Part shown: positions 45,033 to 53,969 of the stretch, piece after piece | Numbering within the stretch: the stretch's first letter is position 1 | Layout: the number at the start of each line of letters is the position of its first letter | From: Roseicyclus mahoneyensis | GTDB taxonomy: Bacteria > Pseudomonadota > Alphaproteobacteria > Rhodobacterales > Rhodobacteraceae | Assembly: GCF_003148775.1 (NCBI RefSeq) | Contig: NZ_QGGW01000006.1 | Span: 124,001 to 188,000, forward strand | Length of the DNA: 64,000 nucleotides | Direction of reading: 5' to 3' | Translations under genes and position numbers: made by a program | The notes under the pieces: generated by a model | What the model saw: the letters and a program-made list of their open reading frames with translations, nothing else | What the model was told of the DNA's origin: nothing | Database searches by the model: none

Positions 45033-45554
45033 CTATCGTGTCAAGGCCAGAGGCGACGCGCGCCGCCACAGCACCTGTTCGCCACTGCGCGATCCCTGCC
45101 GCGCCGCCAGCAGGCGTTGGGCACCCAGACCGGGCAGGGTGGTGAACGCATCGAACAGCACATCGGCCCCCGCGGCATCGACAGGCACCATCAACACTTG
45201 CCCCGGTTCGGTCAAAAGCCATGCGGCGGTGCCGTCGGGATCGCGCCGCACGGCCAGCGCGGTCAGGTCGCCCAGCGAAACCGCCCCGCCCGTCAACGGC
45301 CCCATGTAGAGAATGCGCCCCTCGATCACCTGCACCACGCCCGGCCCCTGCCCGTCGGACGCAAAGCGCGCACGGCGCACAGCCGGGATCAGCGCCAGCG
45401 CCGCCACGACCGCCAGCACATAGCCGAAGCCCTGCACGATAGGGCCGGGGCTGGCCGCGATCCAGAGGCCCAGCACGACGACGGCACAGGCCCCGATCAC
45501 CTCGCGCCAGCGCACCAGCAGCGCCACCACCTCGGGGCGCAGAAAACCGCTCAT
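45033..45554 (-). CDS. Hypothetical membrane protein
   Basis: 173 residues. Two N-terminal hydrophobic helices (about 18-35 and 40-57), then a cytoplasmic beta-rich domain (VVQVIEGRILYMGPLTGGAVSLGDLTALAV) reminiscent of membrane-linked PH-like domains, but not assignable. Overlaps rsmE by 4 bp and precedes gshA by 55 bp. Confidence 0.75.
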   Translation of the reverse strand: MSGFLRPEVVALLVRWREVIGACAVVVLGLWIAASPGPIVQGFGYVLAVVAALALIPAVRRARFASDGQGPGVVQVIEGRILYMGPLTGGAVSLGDLTALAVRRDPDGTAAWLLTEPGQVLMVPVDAAGADVLFDAFTTLPGLGAQRLLAARQGSRSGEQVLWRRASPLALTR

Positions 45555-46306
45555 GTCCAGTCCCCCAAGCTGGTCTGGAAAAGCGTCAGCGCCGCGACCG
45601 CCGCCGTATCGGCGCGCAGGATGCGCGGCCCCAAGGCGATGGGCACCACGAAAGGCAATGCGTGCAACCGCGCCCGCTCGGCTTGCGAAAACCCGCCCTC
45701 CGGCCCGATCAGGATGGCCCAGCCCGCGCCCTGCCCCTCCCGGGCAGCCTCGGCCGCGACAAGCTCCGGCAAGGTCGCGGATCGTCCCGCTCGGCCCTCG
45801 TCGCACAGGATCAACCGCCGCCCTTCCGGCCAGTCCGCCAGCACAGTTTCAAGCCGTTGCAGATCGCAGACCTCGGGCACGAAGGTCCCGCCGCATTGCT
45901 CGGCCGCCTCCACCGCATGGGCCTGCAACCGGTCCTGCCGGATGCGTTCGGAATTGGTGAATTCGGTTTGAACCGGCAAGATGCGCGCGACGCCCATCTC
46001 GGTCGCCTTTTCCACGATGAAATCCGTGCGCGCCTTCTTGATCGGCGCAAACAGCAGCCAAAGGTCCGGCGGCAGCATCAGCGGCGCGGTCTGGCCTTCG
46101 CACACTAGGCTTCCGCCGCGCTTGCCCGCCGCGGCCACGCGCCCACGCCATTCGCCATCGCGCCCGTTGAACAGCGCCACCTCGGCGCCCGGCCCCAGCC
46201 GCATGACGTTGAACAGGTAGTTTGCGTGATCCCGCGACAGGTCAACCGTTTGCCCCGCCCCCAAAGGCTGGTCTACACAGAGGCGTATCTTGGGACGGTC
46301 CGACAT
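45551..46306 (-). CDS. rsmE: 16S rRNA (uracil-1498-N3)-methyltransferase
   Basis: 251-residue SPOUT-family methyltransferase acting on 16S rRNA U1498. Landmarks: KATEMGVARILPV, LIGPEGGFSQAE and LGPRILRADTA, which form the trefoil-knot SAM site. The start at 46306 is used; the frame is open well upstream but that part is unlike RsmE. Divergent from ubiA with only 12 bp between starts. Confidence 0.94.
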   Translation of the reverse strand: MSDRPKIRLCVDQPLGAGQTVDLSRDHANYLFNVMRLGPGAEVALFNGRDGEWRGRVAAAGKRGGSLVCEGQTAPLMLPPDLWLLFAPIKKARTDFIVEKATEMGVARILPVQTEFTNSERIRQDRLQAHAVEAAEQCGGTFVPEVCDLQRLETVLADWPEGRRLILCDEGRAGRSATLPELVAAEAAREGQGAGWAILIGPEGGFSQAERARLHALPFVVPIALGPRILRADTAAVAALTLFQTSLGDWT

Positions 46307-46318
46307 GAGGGGCAGACT

Positions 46319-47281
46319 ATGAGCGAGGCCCGCGAAACGCCAGAGGGGCAGGTGGCGGATGCCGTTCGCGGCAACTGGGTCGACCGGCTGGCCCCCGCGA
46401 CCACGCGCCCCTATCTGCGGCTGAGCCGCGCCGACCGGCCCATCGGCACATGGCTGCTGCTTTTGCCCTGCTGGTGGGCGCTGTTTCTTGCTGCGGCTTC
46501 CAGCGGGTCCGGACTCGGTGCCTTCGACCTCTGGCTCTTTGCAGGGTCGGGCCTTGGGGCCTTCCTGATGCGCGGTGCGGGCTGCACCTGGAACGACATC
46601 ACCGACCGCGACATCGACGGACAGGTCGCGCGCACCCGCTCGCGCCCTATCCCGTCGGGTCAGGTCAGCGTGAAACAGGCGCTTGTCTGGCTGGTGGCCC
46701 AAGCGCTGGTCGCATTCCTGATCCTGCTCACCTTCAACCTCAACGCCATCTTGTTGGGCATCGCCTCGCTGGCCACCGTTGCCATCTACCCCTTCGCCAA
46801 GCGATTCACCTGGTGGCCGCAGGTGTTCCTTGGCCTTGCCTTCAACTGGGGCGCGCTGCTCTTGTGGACTGCGCAATCGGGCAGCCTCGGCTGGCCGGCT
46901 GTCGTGCTCTACCTGGCGGGCATCTCATGGACGCTGTTCTACGACACCATCTACGCCCATCAGGACCGCGAGGATGACGCGCTGATCGGGGTCAAATCCA
47001 CTGCCCGCCTGTTTGCCGACAACACCAAGCTCTGGCTGCGCGGCTTTCTTGTGGCAACCGTGCTGCTGATGGGGCTCGCGGTCCTGATGGCCCTGTCCGA
47101 GGCGTCGGTTCTGGCGCTCGCGCTGGCGCTGGCGGGGATCTGGGGCATGGGCTGGCACATGTTGTGGCAATTGCAACGGCTCGATATCGACGACGGGGCG
47201 GTCTGCTTGCGGCTCTTCCGCTCGAACCGCGACACCGGCCTGATCCCTGCGCTGTTTTTCGCCACTGCGGCGCTGGTCTGA
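46319..47281 (+). CDS. ubiA: 4-hydroxybenzoate octaprenyltransferase
   Basis: 320-residue polytopic membrane prenyltransferase of ubiquinone synthesis. First Asp motif CTWNDITDRDIDGQVARTRSRP (NDxxDxxxDxxxxRT) and second DTIYAHQDREDDALIGVKST (YDxxYAxxDxxDD) are both intact. Length normal. Supplies the quinone used by the bc1 complex encoded at the other end of this window. Confidence 0.95.
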   Translation: MSEARETPEGQVADAVRGNWVDRLAPATTRPYLRLSRADRPIGTWLLLLPCWWALFLAAASSGSGLGAFDLWLFAGSGLGAFLMRGAGCTWNDITDRDIDGQVARTRSRPIPSGQVSVKQALVWLVAQALVAFLILLTFNLNAILLGIASLATVAIYPFAKRFTWWPQVFLGLAFNWGALLLWTAQSGSLGWPAVVLYLAGISWTLFYDTIYAHQDREDDALIGVKSTARLFADNTKLWLRGFLVATVLLMGLAVLMALSEASVLALALALAGIWGMGWHMLWQLQRLDIDDGAVCLRLFRSNRDTGLIPALFFATAALV

Positions 47282-47349
47282 TTGAACCCGGTCCACCAAG
47301 CCTGTAACCCGACTGCAACGCCTTTCGACAGGCCCGGACGAAACGGTAC

Positions 47350-49323
47350 ATGATCCGCATCCAGACCTTCATTGCGACCGGCTCCTTCGCTCTGGCGGGG
47401 GCGCTTGCCGTGGTGACCGCCGGCTTTCTTGCACTGGCGATGGAGAACCGCTCGGTCGAGACGATCGAGCAGGTGCTGCATGAGGGTGGCATGGGCTGGG
47501 CCGAGGTGTCGGCCAATGGTCTTCAGGTCTATCTGGACGGCACCGCCCCAAGCGAGGCTTCGGCCTTTCGGGCGGCCAGCCGGGCCGGAGCGATCATCGA
47601 CGCGGATCGCGTGGTCAACCGGATCGAGATCGCCCGCCGCGATGCCGCCACCCCGCCACGGTTCTCGGTCGACGTGCTGCGCACCCCCACCGGCATTCAG
47701 GTGATCGGCCTTGTGCCTGCCGAAACCGGGCTCGATCCGATCAATGCCGCCATCGCCGGGATCGCCAATGGTGGCGACGTCGCCAATCTGGTCGAAACCG
47801 CGGACTTCCCGGTTCCCGAGACATGGACGATCGCCTTGGACTACGGGCTGCGCGCGCTGCAGGAACTGCCCCGGTCCAAGGTGACGGTCTATGCCAATCG
47901 GGTCGAAGTGCAGGCGATCAGCGAAAGCGCTGAACAACGCGCGCGCTTTCTGGCGACGCTGGAGCGGGGCCAGCCGCAGGGGGTGACAGTCATCCTCGAC
48001 ATCTCCGCGCCCCGCCCGGTGGTCACGCCGTTTGTCCTGCGCTTTGCCATCGACGCCGAAGGCGCGCGGTTCGAGACCTGCACCGCCGACACGCTTGAGG
48101 CACGAAACCGGATCATCGCCGCCGCCGCGGCCGCCGGCGCCGAGGGGCTCTTGACCTGCCAGATCGGTCTGGGCGTGCCATCGCCGCAATGGGCCGACGC
48201 CGTGATCAGCGGGATCAGGGCGCTGGCAAGTTTGGGTGCTGGAACGATCGCCTTTTCCGATGCCGACGTGACCTTCATCGCGGCGGAGGGGATCGGACAG
48301 GACGAATTCGACAGGGTCATTGGCGAGTTGGGTGCAGCCCTGCCGGGCGTCTTCTCGTTGCAGGGAATTTTGCCCGAACAGCGGGCCGACGGTGGCACCG
48401 TCAGTACAGGGCCGGCTCGGTTCATCGCCACGCTGGCCGATGACGGCCAGGTGCGGTTGCGCGGACGCCTGCCCGAAGGACCTGTCGGCCGCTCGGTAGA
48501 AGCCTATGCCCGCGCGCTGTTCGGCGCGGCCCGGACCGATATCGCAACCCGGTCGGTCGAAGATCTGCCCGAAGGCTGGTCGGTCCGGGCCATGGCGGGG
48601 CTGCAAGCGCTGTCGATGCTGCATGACGGAACCATGACGCTGGAACCCGACACGCTCCTGCTGCGCGGCCAGACAGGCAATTCCGAAGCCATTTCGGACC
48701 TGACGCGTCTTTTGACCGAGGAACTGGGGCAAGCGGCGGCCTTCGATCTGGAGGTCAGCTACGAGGAATCGCTCGATCCGGTCGCCTCGCAACTGACCCC
48801 CGAACAATGCGTGGCGCGGATCCAGGAGATTCAGGCCGAGGGCAAGATCACCTTCGATCCCGGTTCGGTCGAGATCAACCAGGCGGCCGGGCGCGTTCTG
48901 GACCGGATCGCGCAAGTGCTACCCGATTGCCGCCATGTCCGGATGGAAATCAGCGGCCATACCGACAGCCAAGGCCGAGACGAGATGAACCTCAACCTCA
49001 GCCAGTCGCGCGCCGATGCGGTGCTGAACGGCCTGCTGGCGCGCAACGTGCTGGTGTCCAACCTTGTCGCGCAGGGCTATGGCGAAACCCGCCCCATCGC
49101 CTCGAACGAGACGGAAGAGGGCCGCGAGCAGAACCGCCGCATCGAATTCCGGCTGCTGGCGGGGGGAACTGTCGGCGCGGATGGCGATGCCACGGCAGAG
49201 GACGAAGAGGTGATCGACGAAACCGGCGACGGGGCCATGACGGCAACGACCCGGCCCCTCCCCCGCCCGGCCAGCGTGCTCGAGGCGGCCGCCGAGGCGG
49301 AAACACAGGAAGACAACCAATGA
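47350..49323 (+). CDS. BON/OmpA-domain envelope protein
   Basis: 657 residues. N-terminal hydrophobic segment (about 10-30) as signal or anchor, then BON-like repeats such as GLQVYLDGTAPSEASAFRAASRAGAI, and a C-terminal OmpA peptidoglycan-binding domain (ITFDPGSVEINQAAGRVLDRIA and HTDSQGRDEMNLNLSQSRADAV, with NRRIEFRL). Likely ties an inner-membrane or periplasmic module to the cell wall. Overlaps the next gene by 4 bp. Confidence 0.9.
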   Translation: MIRIQTFIATGSFALAGALAVVTAGFLALAMENRSVETIEQVLHEGGMGWAEVSANGLQVYLDGTAPSEASAFRAASRAGAIIDADRVVNRIEIARRDAATPPRFSVDVLRTPTGIQVIGLVPAETGLDPINAAIAGIANGGDVANLVETADFPVPETWTIALDYGLRALQELPRSKVTVYANRVEVQAISESAEQRARFLATLERGQPQGVTVILDISAPRPVVTPFVLRFAIDAEGARFETCTADTLEARNRIIAAAAAAGAEGLLTCQIGLGVPSPQWADAVISGIRALASLGAGTIAFSDADVTFIAAEGIGQDEFDRVIGELGAALPGVFSLQGILPEQRADGGTVSTGPARFIATLADDGQVRLRGRLPEGPVGRSVEAYARALFGAARTDIATRSVEDLPEGWSVRAMAGLQALSMLHDGTMTLEPDTLLLRGQTGNSEAISDLTRLLTEELGQAAAFDLEVSYEESLDPVASQLTPEQCVARIQEIQAEGKITFDPGSVEINQAAGRVLDRIAQVLPDCRHVRMEISGHTDSQGRDEMNLNLSQSRADAVLNGLLARNVLVSNLVAQGYGETRPIASNETEEGREQNRRIEFRLLAGGTVGADGDATAEDEEVIDETGDGAMTATTRPLPRPASVLEAAAEAETQEDNQ

Positions 49324-49652
49324 ACCGGATCGAGTTCATCATCGTGATTGCCATCATCCTGTTTCTGGCCTTTGTGCTGGGATGGCTGGCGCATTGGCTG
49401 GTGGCCCGCTTCAACCAGGTGTCGAGCGCGGATCTCAACGAGATGGAGGCGCTTGCGAAGGCGCTGCATGATGCCGAGGAAACCCGCGATCAGGCCATCG
49501 CCTACCTGCAGCAGCGCGAGGCGGAACTGACGGCGCAGTTGAGCCAGACAGAAGCGGAATTGCGCGCGGCAATGGATGGCCTGCGCGAGGCGCGGCATGA
49601 ATCCGAAGAGATGCGTGTCTATATCGAGCGGATCAGCCAGCGGCAGGAATGA
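49320..49652 (+). CDS. Small membrane-anchored coiled-coil protein
   Basis: 110 residues. One N-terminal hydrophobic helix (about 5-26, FIIVIAIILFLAFVLGWLAHWL), then a heptad-like acidic/alanine-rich region (about 35-105) predicted by eye to be coiled coil. No known family. Coupled to the OmpA-domain gene by a 4-bp overlap, so the two probably work together. Confidence 0.82.
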   Translation: MNRIEFIIVIAIILFLAFVLGWLAHWLVARFNQVSSADLNEMEALAKALHDAEETRDQAIAYLQQREAELTAQLSQTEAELRAAMDGLREARHESEEMRVYIERISQRQE

Positions 49653-49763
49653 CACGGGCAGTCGCACGGGTGACACTCTGCGCTGGGGGCTTTGCCCATC
49701 GGTATTGTCGCCCGGACCCGGGACGCGACACCGGCGTATCTGGACCGCAACGATAGGCCGCGG

Positions 49764-50225
49764 TCAGGCCCGAGACTGCCAGCGTGCCAGCGCGTCCTCG
49801 TCCTCGTCCCGGGCCGCGACCCAAGCGGAGCCTCCGGCGGTGACTTCCTTCTTCCAGAACGGCGCGCGGGATTTGAGGTAGTCCATCAGGAATTCAGCCC
49901 CCGCAAAGGCATCTGCGCGGTGGCGCGCGGCGGTGGCGACCATCATGATCGGATCGGCGGGGCCGAGGCGGCCGAAGCGGTGCAGGATCATCGCATCGAC
50001 CAGACCGAAGCGGGCCATCGCCTGATCGCGGATGTCGGCCAGCGCTTTTTCCGTCATGCCGGGAAAATGCTCTATCTCCATCACCTGCAGGCCACCGCCC
50101 GCCAGATCGCGCGTGATCCCCGAAAAGCTGACCACTGCCCCCGCCCCCGTGACCCGTGAGGCAAAAGCGTTCAGCTCTGCCCCCATGTCGAAGGCGTCCT
50201 GTTGCACCCGAACCGGCACGGCCAT
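49764..50225 (-). CDS. moaE: Molybdopterin synthase catalytic subunit
   Basis: 153-residue large subunit that puts sulfur into precursor Z. GAVVSFSGITRD, MEIEHFPGMTEKAL, RFGRLGPADPIMMVA and FLMDYLKSRAPFWKKE are MoaE landmarks, including the catalytic lysine region near the C-terminus. Starts 4 bp after moaD ends. Confidence 0.95.
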   Translation of the reverse strand: MAVPVRVQQDAFDMGAELNAFASRVTGAGAVVSFSGITRDLAGGGLQVMEIEHFPGMTEKALADIRDQAMARFGLVDAMILHRFGRLGPADPIMMVATAARHRADAFAGAEFLMDYLKSRAPFWKKEVTAGGSAWVAARDEDEDALARWQSRA

Positions 50226-50229
50226 CGCC

Positions 50230-50481
50230 TTAACCCCCGGTCATCGGCGGAAAGAACGCCACCTCGCGCGCGCCCTCAAGGCTGGCATCCATGTCGACAA
50301 GGGTCTGGTCGACCGCTGCCCGGATCGCGGCGATGTCGGAAAAGGCCAACGCATAGCCTTCGTCTCGCGCGCTGAGTTCGGCGATCAACTCGGCCACCGT
50401 GGCGGCCTCTGTCTCGATGCTCTCGGTCGCGGTGCCGACTCGCTCGCGCATCCAGGCGAAATAGCGGATCTGCAATGTCAT
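50230..50481 (-). CDS. moaD: Molybdopterin synthase sulfur-carrier subunit
   Basis: 83-residue ubiquitin-like protein: MTLQIRYFAWMRERVG start and C-terminal FFPPMTGG, whose terminal GG is thiocarboxylated. Length and ending are diagnostic. Overlaps pgsA by 4 bp; moaE follows. Confidence 0.94.
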   Translation of the reverse strand: MTLQIRYFAWMRERVGTATESIETEAATVAELIAELSARDEGYALAFSDIAAIRAAVDQTLVDMDASLEGAREVAFFPPMTGG

Positions 50482-51143
50482 GCCGGGTCTCTTAGAAAGG
50501 GCAGCGCCTTGCGGAAATAGTCCAGACCGGTGACGAGTGTCAGCCCCGCCGCCAGCCACAGCAGCACCAGCCCGCCATATGAGGTCAGCATGAGCCCGTT
50601 GTATTTCCAGATCAACCCGACGCTATCGGGAATGTCGCCGTTCAGGATGCCCGACACAATGGCCCCGTTCATGCCGAAGGTCTGCATGATGAAATAGTGG
50701 TCGAACAGGCCCCATGCGAACAGCATGGTGATGGCAATCATCTGCACCATGGTTTTCCATTTCGCCAGCGGCGTGACCTTCAATGTCCCGGCCTGATGTC
50801 CAAGAAATTCCCGTAGACCCGAGACGAAGACCTCGCGGAACAAGATGGCCACGACCGGGATCAGCGTCCAGGCGGTGATGCCATGGACACCCAGCAAAAC
50901 TGCCAGTGCGATCACCACCACCGCCTTGTCGGCGATCGGGTCCAGCATCGCGCCAAAGCGGCTGATCTGGTTCCAGGCACGGGCAAGGTAGCCGTCGACA
51001 TAGTCGGTGAGCGAGGCCGACAGGAACAGGACCATCGCGACCCAATCCGCAAAGGGTCGAGGCAGGACCAGAAAGACCAGCCCCACCATGGGGGCTGCGA
51101 TCATCCGGGCGACGGTCAGGATGTTTGGCAAGGTCCAGCGCAT
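50478..51143 (-). CDS. pgsA: CDP-diacylglycerol-glycerol-3-phosphate 3-phosphatidyltransferase
   Basis: 221-residue membrane enzyme of phosphatidylglycerol synthesis. The CDP-alcohol phosphotransferase motif D-x2-D-G-x2-A-R-x8-G-x3-D-x3-D reads DYVDGYLARAWNQISRFGAMLDPIAD. MRWTLPNILTVARM is used as start; an ATG two codons upstream is open. Overlaps moaD by 4 bp. The RTX gene ends 39 bp upstream. Confidence 0.95.
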   Translation of the reverse strand: MRWTLPNILTVARMIAAPMVGLVFLVLPRPFADWVAMVLFLSASLTDYVDGYLARAWNQISRFGAMLDPIADKAVVVIALAVLLGVHGITAWTLIPVVAILFREVFVSGLREFLGHQAGTLKVTPLAKWKTMVQMIAITMLFAWGLFDHYFIMQTFGMNGAIVSGILNGDIPDSVGLIWKYNGLMLTSYGGLVLLWLAAGLTLVTGLDYFRKALPFLRDPA

Positions 51144-51182
51144 GAACAAGGTGTAACGCGCGCGCGGGGCAGAGGGAATAGA

Positions 51183-53513
51183 TCAAACCGCCAGCGCAAA
51201 GGCATCCTCGTCCAGATCCTCCTCTTGAACCTCTTGCGGCTCGCCCTTGTAGGCCAGCAGGAGAGAGTGAAGTTCGGGGAAATGCTCGAACCCTTCCAAC
51301 ACGGCGCTGGCTTCGGGGATCGGGGCTTCGACCGGAGGAAACTCGAAGCTCTTGGGATCCAGATCGGACGGTTTGACCCCGCTCAGGACGATCCCGCCGA
51401 GCGACTTGTCGACCGCACCATCCGCGTCGAGAAACCGGATCAGCGTCGAGGGCTTGGTGTCGTGGGTGTAGCTGATCAGACGCAGATCCTCAGGACCGGT
51501 AAGGTCGGTACCTTCGAAGCTCAGCGTGTCGATACCGACCTCGAAATCGAGAATGATGTCGAAGCCGCGGTCAAAATCGCTGTGCACGAAACGGTCGGCT
51601 CCGAAACCTCCGATCAGGGTGTCGTTGCCCGACCCGCCATTCAAGACGTCATCACCATAGCCGCCATCGAGGTAGTCACCTTGCGCGCCGCCCAGCAGCG
51701 TGTCCCGGCCCAGATCGCCGAACAAAGTATCCGCCCCACGCCCGCCCTCGATCCGGTCATGCCCGGCGCCACCGCGCACGAAATCATTCCCCGCGCCTGC
51801 GGCAATGTGATCGTTGCCAGCAAGCGCAAAGATCACGTCATCGCCCTGTCCACCCAAAAGCGTTTCGGACTGATCGGTGCCGCGCAAACGCAGCGGCTGC
51901 AGGGTGGTCAACGGCCCGGGGGCAGTTGGCAGCTCGGGGGTCGTCTGCAATTCGGGGGTCGACGGCAGCTCGGGCAGGCTCGGTTCCTCGATCGGAAGTA
52001 CCGCGATAGTCATGGCAGCAGCGGCGACTTGCACCGCTTCTTCGGCCGGCTCGGACGAAAAGATGAACTGCATCACTTCAAATGGCCGCAGCGGGATCCT
52101 GAATACGGCGTCATCCCCGATCCGGGTCGGCGTGATCTCGGATACGATGGCGTCCCGCATGTTCCCGCCCGCTTCCTCGTAAAAGATCGACGTCACGCGC
52201 AACTGGTCAAACTCCGTCACGAAGCCCGACAGGTCGACCTCCAGCAGCATGGTTTCCGCCGACCGCGACGAGAGGAAGGCGATCTGCTCGTTCAGACCGC
52301 TGGCAGTGACCCCGGCCTCGCCTTCGAACAAGGTGACCTCGACGCTGTTCGAGGGGCTTTTCAGGTCGGATGAGATGGACCAGTCGGTCGTGACAAGCTC
52401 ATGGGATGACACCGTCTGGCGCAGCAGGTCGATCATCGCGCCACGGGTCGTGTTCGTGGAAATCTCCAACCCGTGCACCGTCTGGGTCGTCACCTGCTCG
52501 TCGCGAAACAGCAGGGCGTTTTGCGTGTTGTGGGTGATCGGCCAGAGAAAGGCCTGATCCACCCCGGCCTCGACCATGTTGGCCACATGTTCCAACATGT
52601 AGGAAGCACCGTGGATACCGATGTCGACACCCTTCTCGCCCAGCGCGATGTTCTTGTTGATGTTGTATTCACCAACCATCTTCACGAGGTCGCGGCCAAT
52701 CCAGTCTTCCCAGTTGTTCTTGCCACCATCCAGGTTCTGCCCAAGGCCGCGGTCCTCGGCGAAGATGCCCGAACTGTTGTCGAACCCGTCCAGATCGGCA
52801 TCGCGCCAGTAGAAGTTGCGGATGATGCCGTCGAGCGCATCCTTGGCGCCGTTCACCCGATCGAACCCGGCTTGAATATCGCCATTGGCCTTGTCGAGGT
52901 CATTGCCGAAACTGCCGCGCAGATTGCCTGCGGCCTGCAAGAACACCTGCGCGTCATAGCCTGCCACCTGCATCCCGGCGGACAGGGCAACGGCGACCTC
53001 ACCGGCGTTCATGCCATATTCGAATTCCAGCGAACTGTCGAAGGCGACCCGGCCGCCCCAGTACTCATTGCCAAGCTCGAAGGCGCGCACGACGCCCGGA
53101 AACTCCGTCTCCAGCGCGGTGGCGAATTGCGTCATCTGGTCGAGGAAGGCGGCGCGGCTGAACCCGGCAGGGGTCTCCACAGGAACCACCATGTTGACGG
53201 CGATACCCTCCTTGATCGCAAAGGTCAGCATGTTGACGACGTTTTGCGACAAGGCACCGTCGATCATCATGCCTTTGGAAAACACGGCATTGGTTTCCCC
53301 ACCCGGAAAGCGGACCATCTCGATGCCGAAGTGATCCAGCGCGGTCTGCGTTCCTTCGGTCGGTACACCGAGCGGATTGTCGGCACTGTTGGCGAACCAA
53401 GGCGATCCGGTGTTGGATGTCTGCACGACATTGGTCTGGAACAAGGTCGACGAAACATGCTCGCCGCTGGGTGCCCAGTTCTTCAGACTGAGATTATGAA
53501 TTGCCAATTCCAT
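51183..53513 (-). CDS. RTX (hemolysin-type Ca-binding) secreted protein with glycosidase-like N-terminal domain
   Basis: 776 residues, no N-terminal signal. Residues 1-400 look like a clan GH-A type (beta/alpha)8 glycosidase: RFPGG (68-72), GNE (148-150, candidate acid/base E150) and GEYN (281-284, candidate nucleophile E282). A Pro/Thr-rich linker (about 505-543) leads to about ten RTX nonapeptide repeats (GGxGxDxxx, about 544-643; DNA 51585-51884) and a C-terminal secretion-signal-like tail. Expected to leave by a type I system, not encoded here. MELAIHNL start has an AGAAGGG site. Confidence 0.85.
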   Translation of the reverse strand: MELAIHNLSLKNWAPSGEHVSSTLFQTNVVQTSNTGSPWFANSADNPLGVPTEGTQTALDHFGIEMVRFPGGETNAVFSKGMMIDGALSQNVVNMLTFAIKEGIAVNMVVPVETPAGFSRAAFLDQMTQFATALETEFPGVVRAFELGNEYWGGRVAFDSSLEFEYGMNAGEVAVALSAGMQVAGYDAQVFLQAAGNLRGSFGNDLDKANGDIQAGFDRVNGAKDALDGIIRNFYWRDADLDGFDNSSGIFAEDRGLGQNLDGGKNNWEDWIGRDLVKMVGEYNINKNIALGEKGVDIGIHGASYMLEHVANMVEAGVDQAFLWPITHNTQNALLFRDEQVTTQTVHGLEISTNTTRGAMIDLLRQTVSSHELVTTDWSISSDLKSPSNSVEVTLFEGEAGVTASGLNEQIAFLSSRSAETMLLEVDLSGFVTEFDQLRVTSIFYEEAGGNMRDAIVSEITPTRIGDDAVFRIPLRPFEVMQFIFSSEPAEEAVQVAAAAMTIAVLPIEEPSLPELPSTPELQTTPELPTAPGPLTTLQPLRLRGTDQSETLLGGQGDDVIFALAGNDHIAAGAGNDFVRGGAGHDRIEGGRGADTLFGDLGRDTLLGGAQGDYLDGGYGDDVLNGGSGNDTLIGGFGADRFVHSDFDRGFDIILDFEVGIDTLSFEGTDLTGPEDLRLISYTHDTKPSTLIRFLDADGAVDKSLGGIVLSGVKPSDLDPKSFEFPPVEAPIPEASAVLEGFEHFPELHSLLLAYKGEPQEVQEEDLDEDAFALAV

Positions 53514-53969
53514 TGTCGTGCCCTTCTGGCGATACGTTTCACGCGCAGTTCGATCCGGGCTGCACGGGCGCCGTTTGCCTGCCTGCCGCCCCGAAAACGG
53601 GGGACCATGTGGCAACCGGGCCTGTCAGGCCGAGGGTCGAACTCGGGGGATGGACTGCAAAGGCTGTGCCAATCTCGGATTGGCAGGACCAAGGCTCCGC
53701 AAGACGCACGCCGGTCGCACACCGGAATTATGCCGGGCGGATCAGGTCAGGTCAGGTCGGGAAACGTTTCGGACAGCGTCGACTAAGATCGATTAATATC
53801 TATCGATACATATCGCTTGGAGGATTTGGGTGTTGCGATCGCGCAGTGACCCACGCGTCATCAGCGCATTGTAACGGAGGATCGAAGCAAGAGTGGATTG
53901 GCCAAGAAGGCCCCCCCAAACCGGGCGGGCCTGCGCCTTCGGGGCGGCCGCGTCCTTATCGCCGGACGC
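53514..53969. other. Intergenic region upstream of the RTX gene, 456 bp
   Basis: No gene supported. Contains three tandem TCAGG units (53742-53756), a perfect palindrome GAAACGTTTC (53761-53770), two ATCGAT sites (53788-53793 and 53802-53807) in an AT-rich patch with TTAATAT and TATCGATA, and a possible uvrC terminator near 53908. The AT-rich patch stands out in this GC-rich genome and may be promoter/operator for the RTX gene. Confidence 0.55.
53908..53932 (-). terminator. Possible terminator downstream of uvrC
   Basis: AGGCCC (53908-53913) pairs with GGGCCT (53927-53932) around a GC-rich loop, followed on the minus strand by TTCTTGG. The stem is short and the U-run weak, so this is tentative. 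Confidence 0.35.

Noticed and set aside
43577-45145. 522-codon open frame on the plus strand
   Set aside because: Antisense to gshA and no protein-like features.
51585-51884. CRISPR-like or tandem DNA repeat in the RTX gene
   Set aside because: The periodicity is the 27-bp coding pattern of the nonapeptide repeats; copies differ at the DNA level and no spacers are present.
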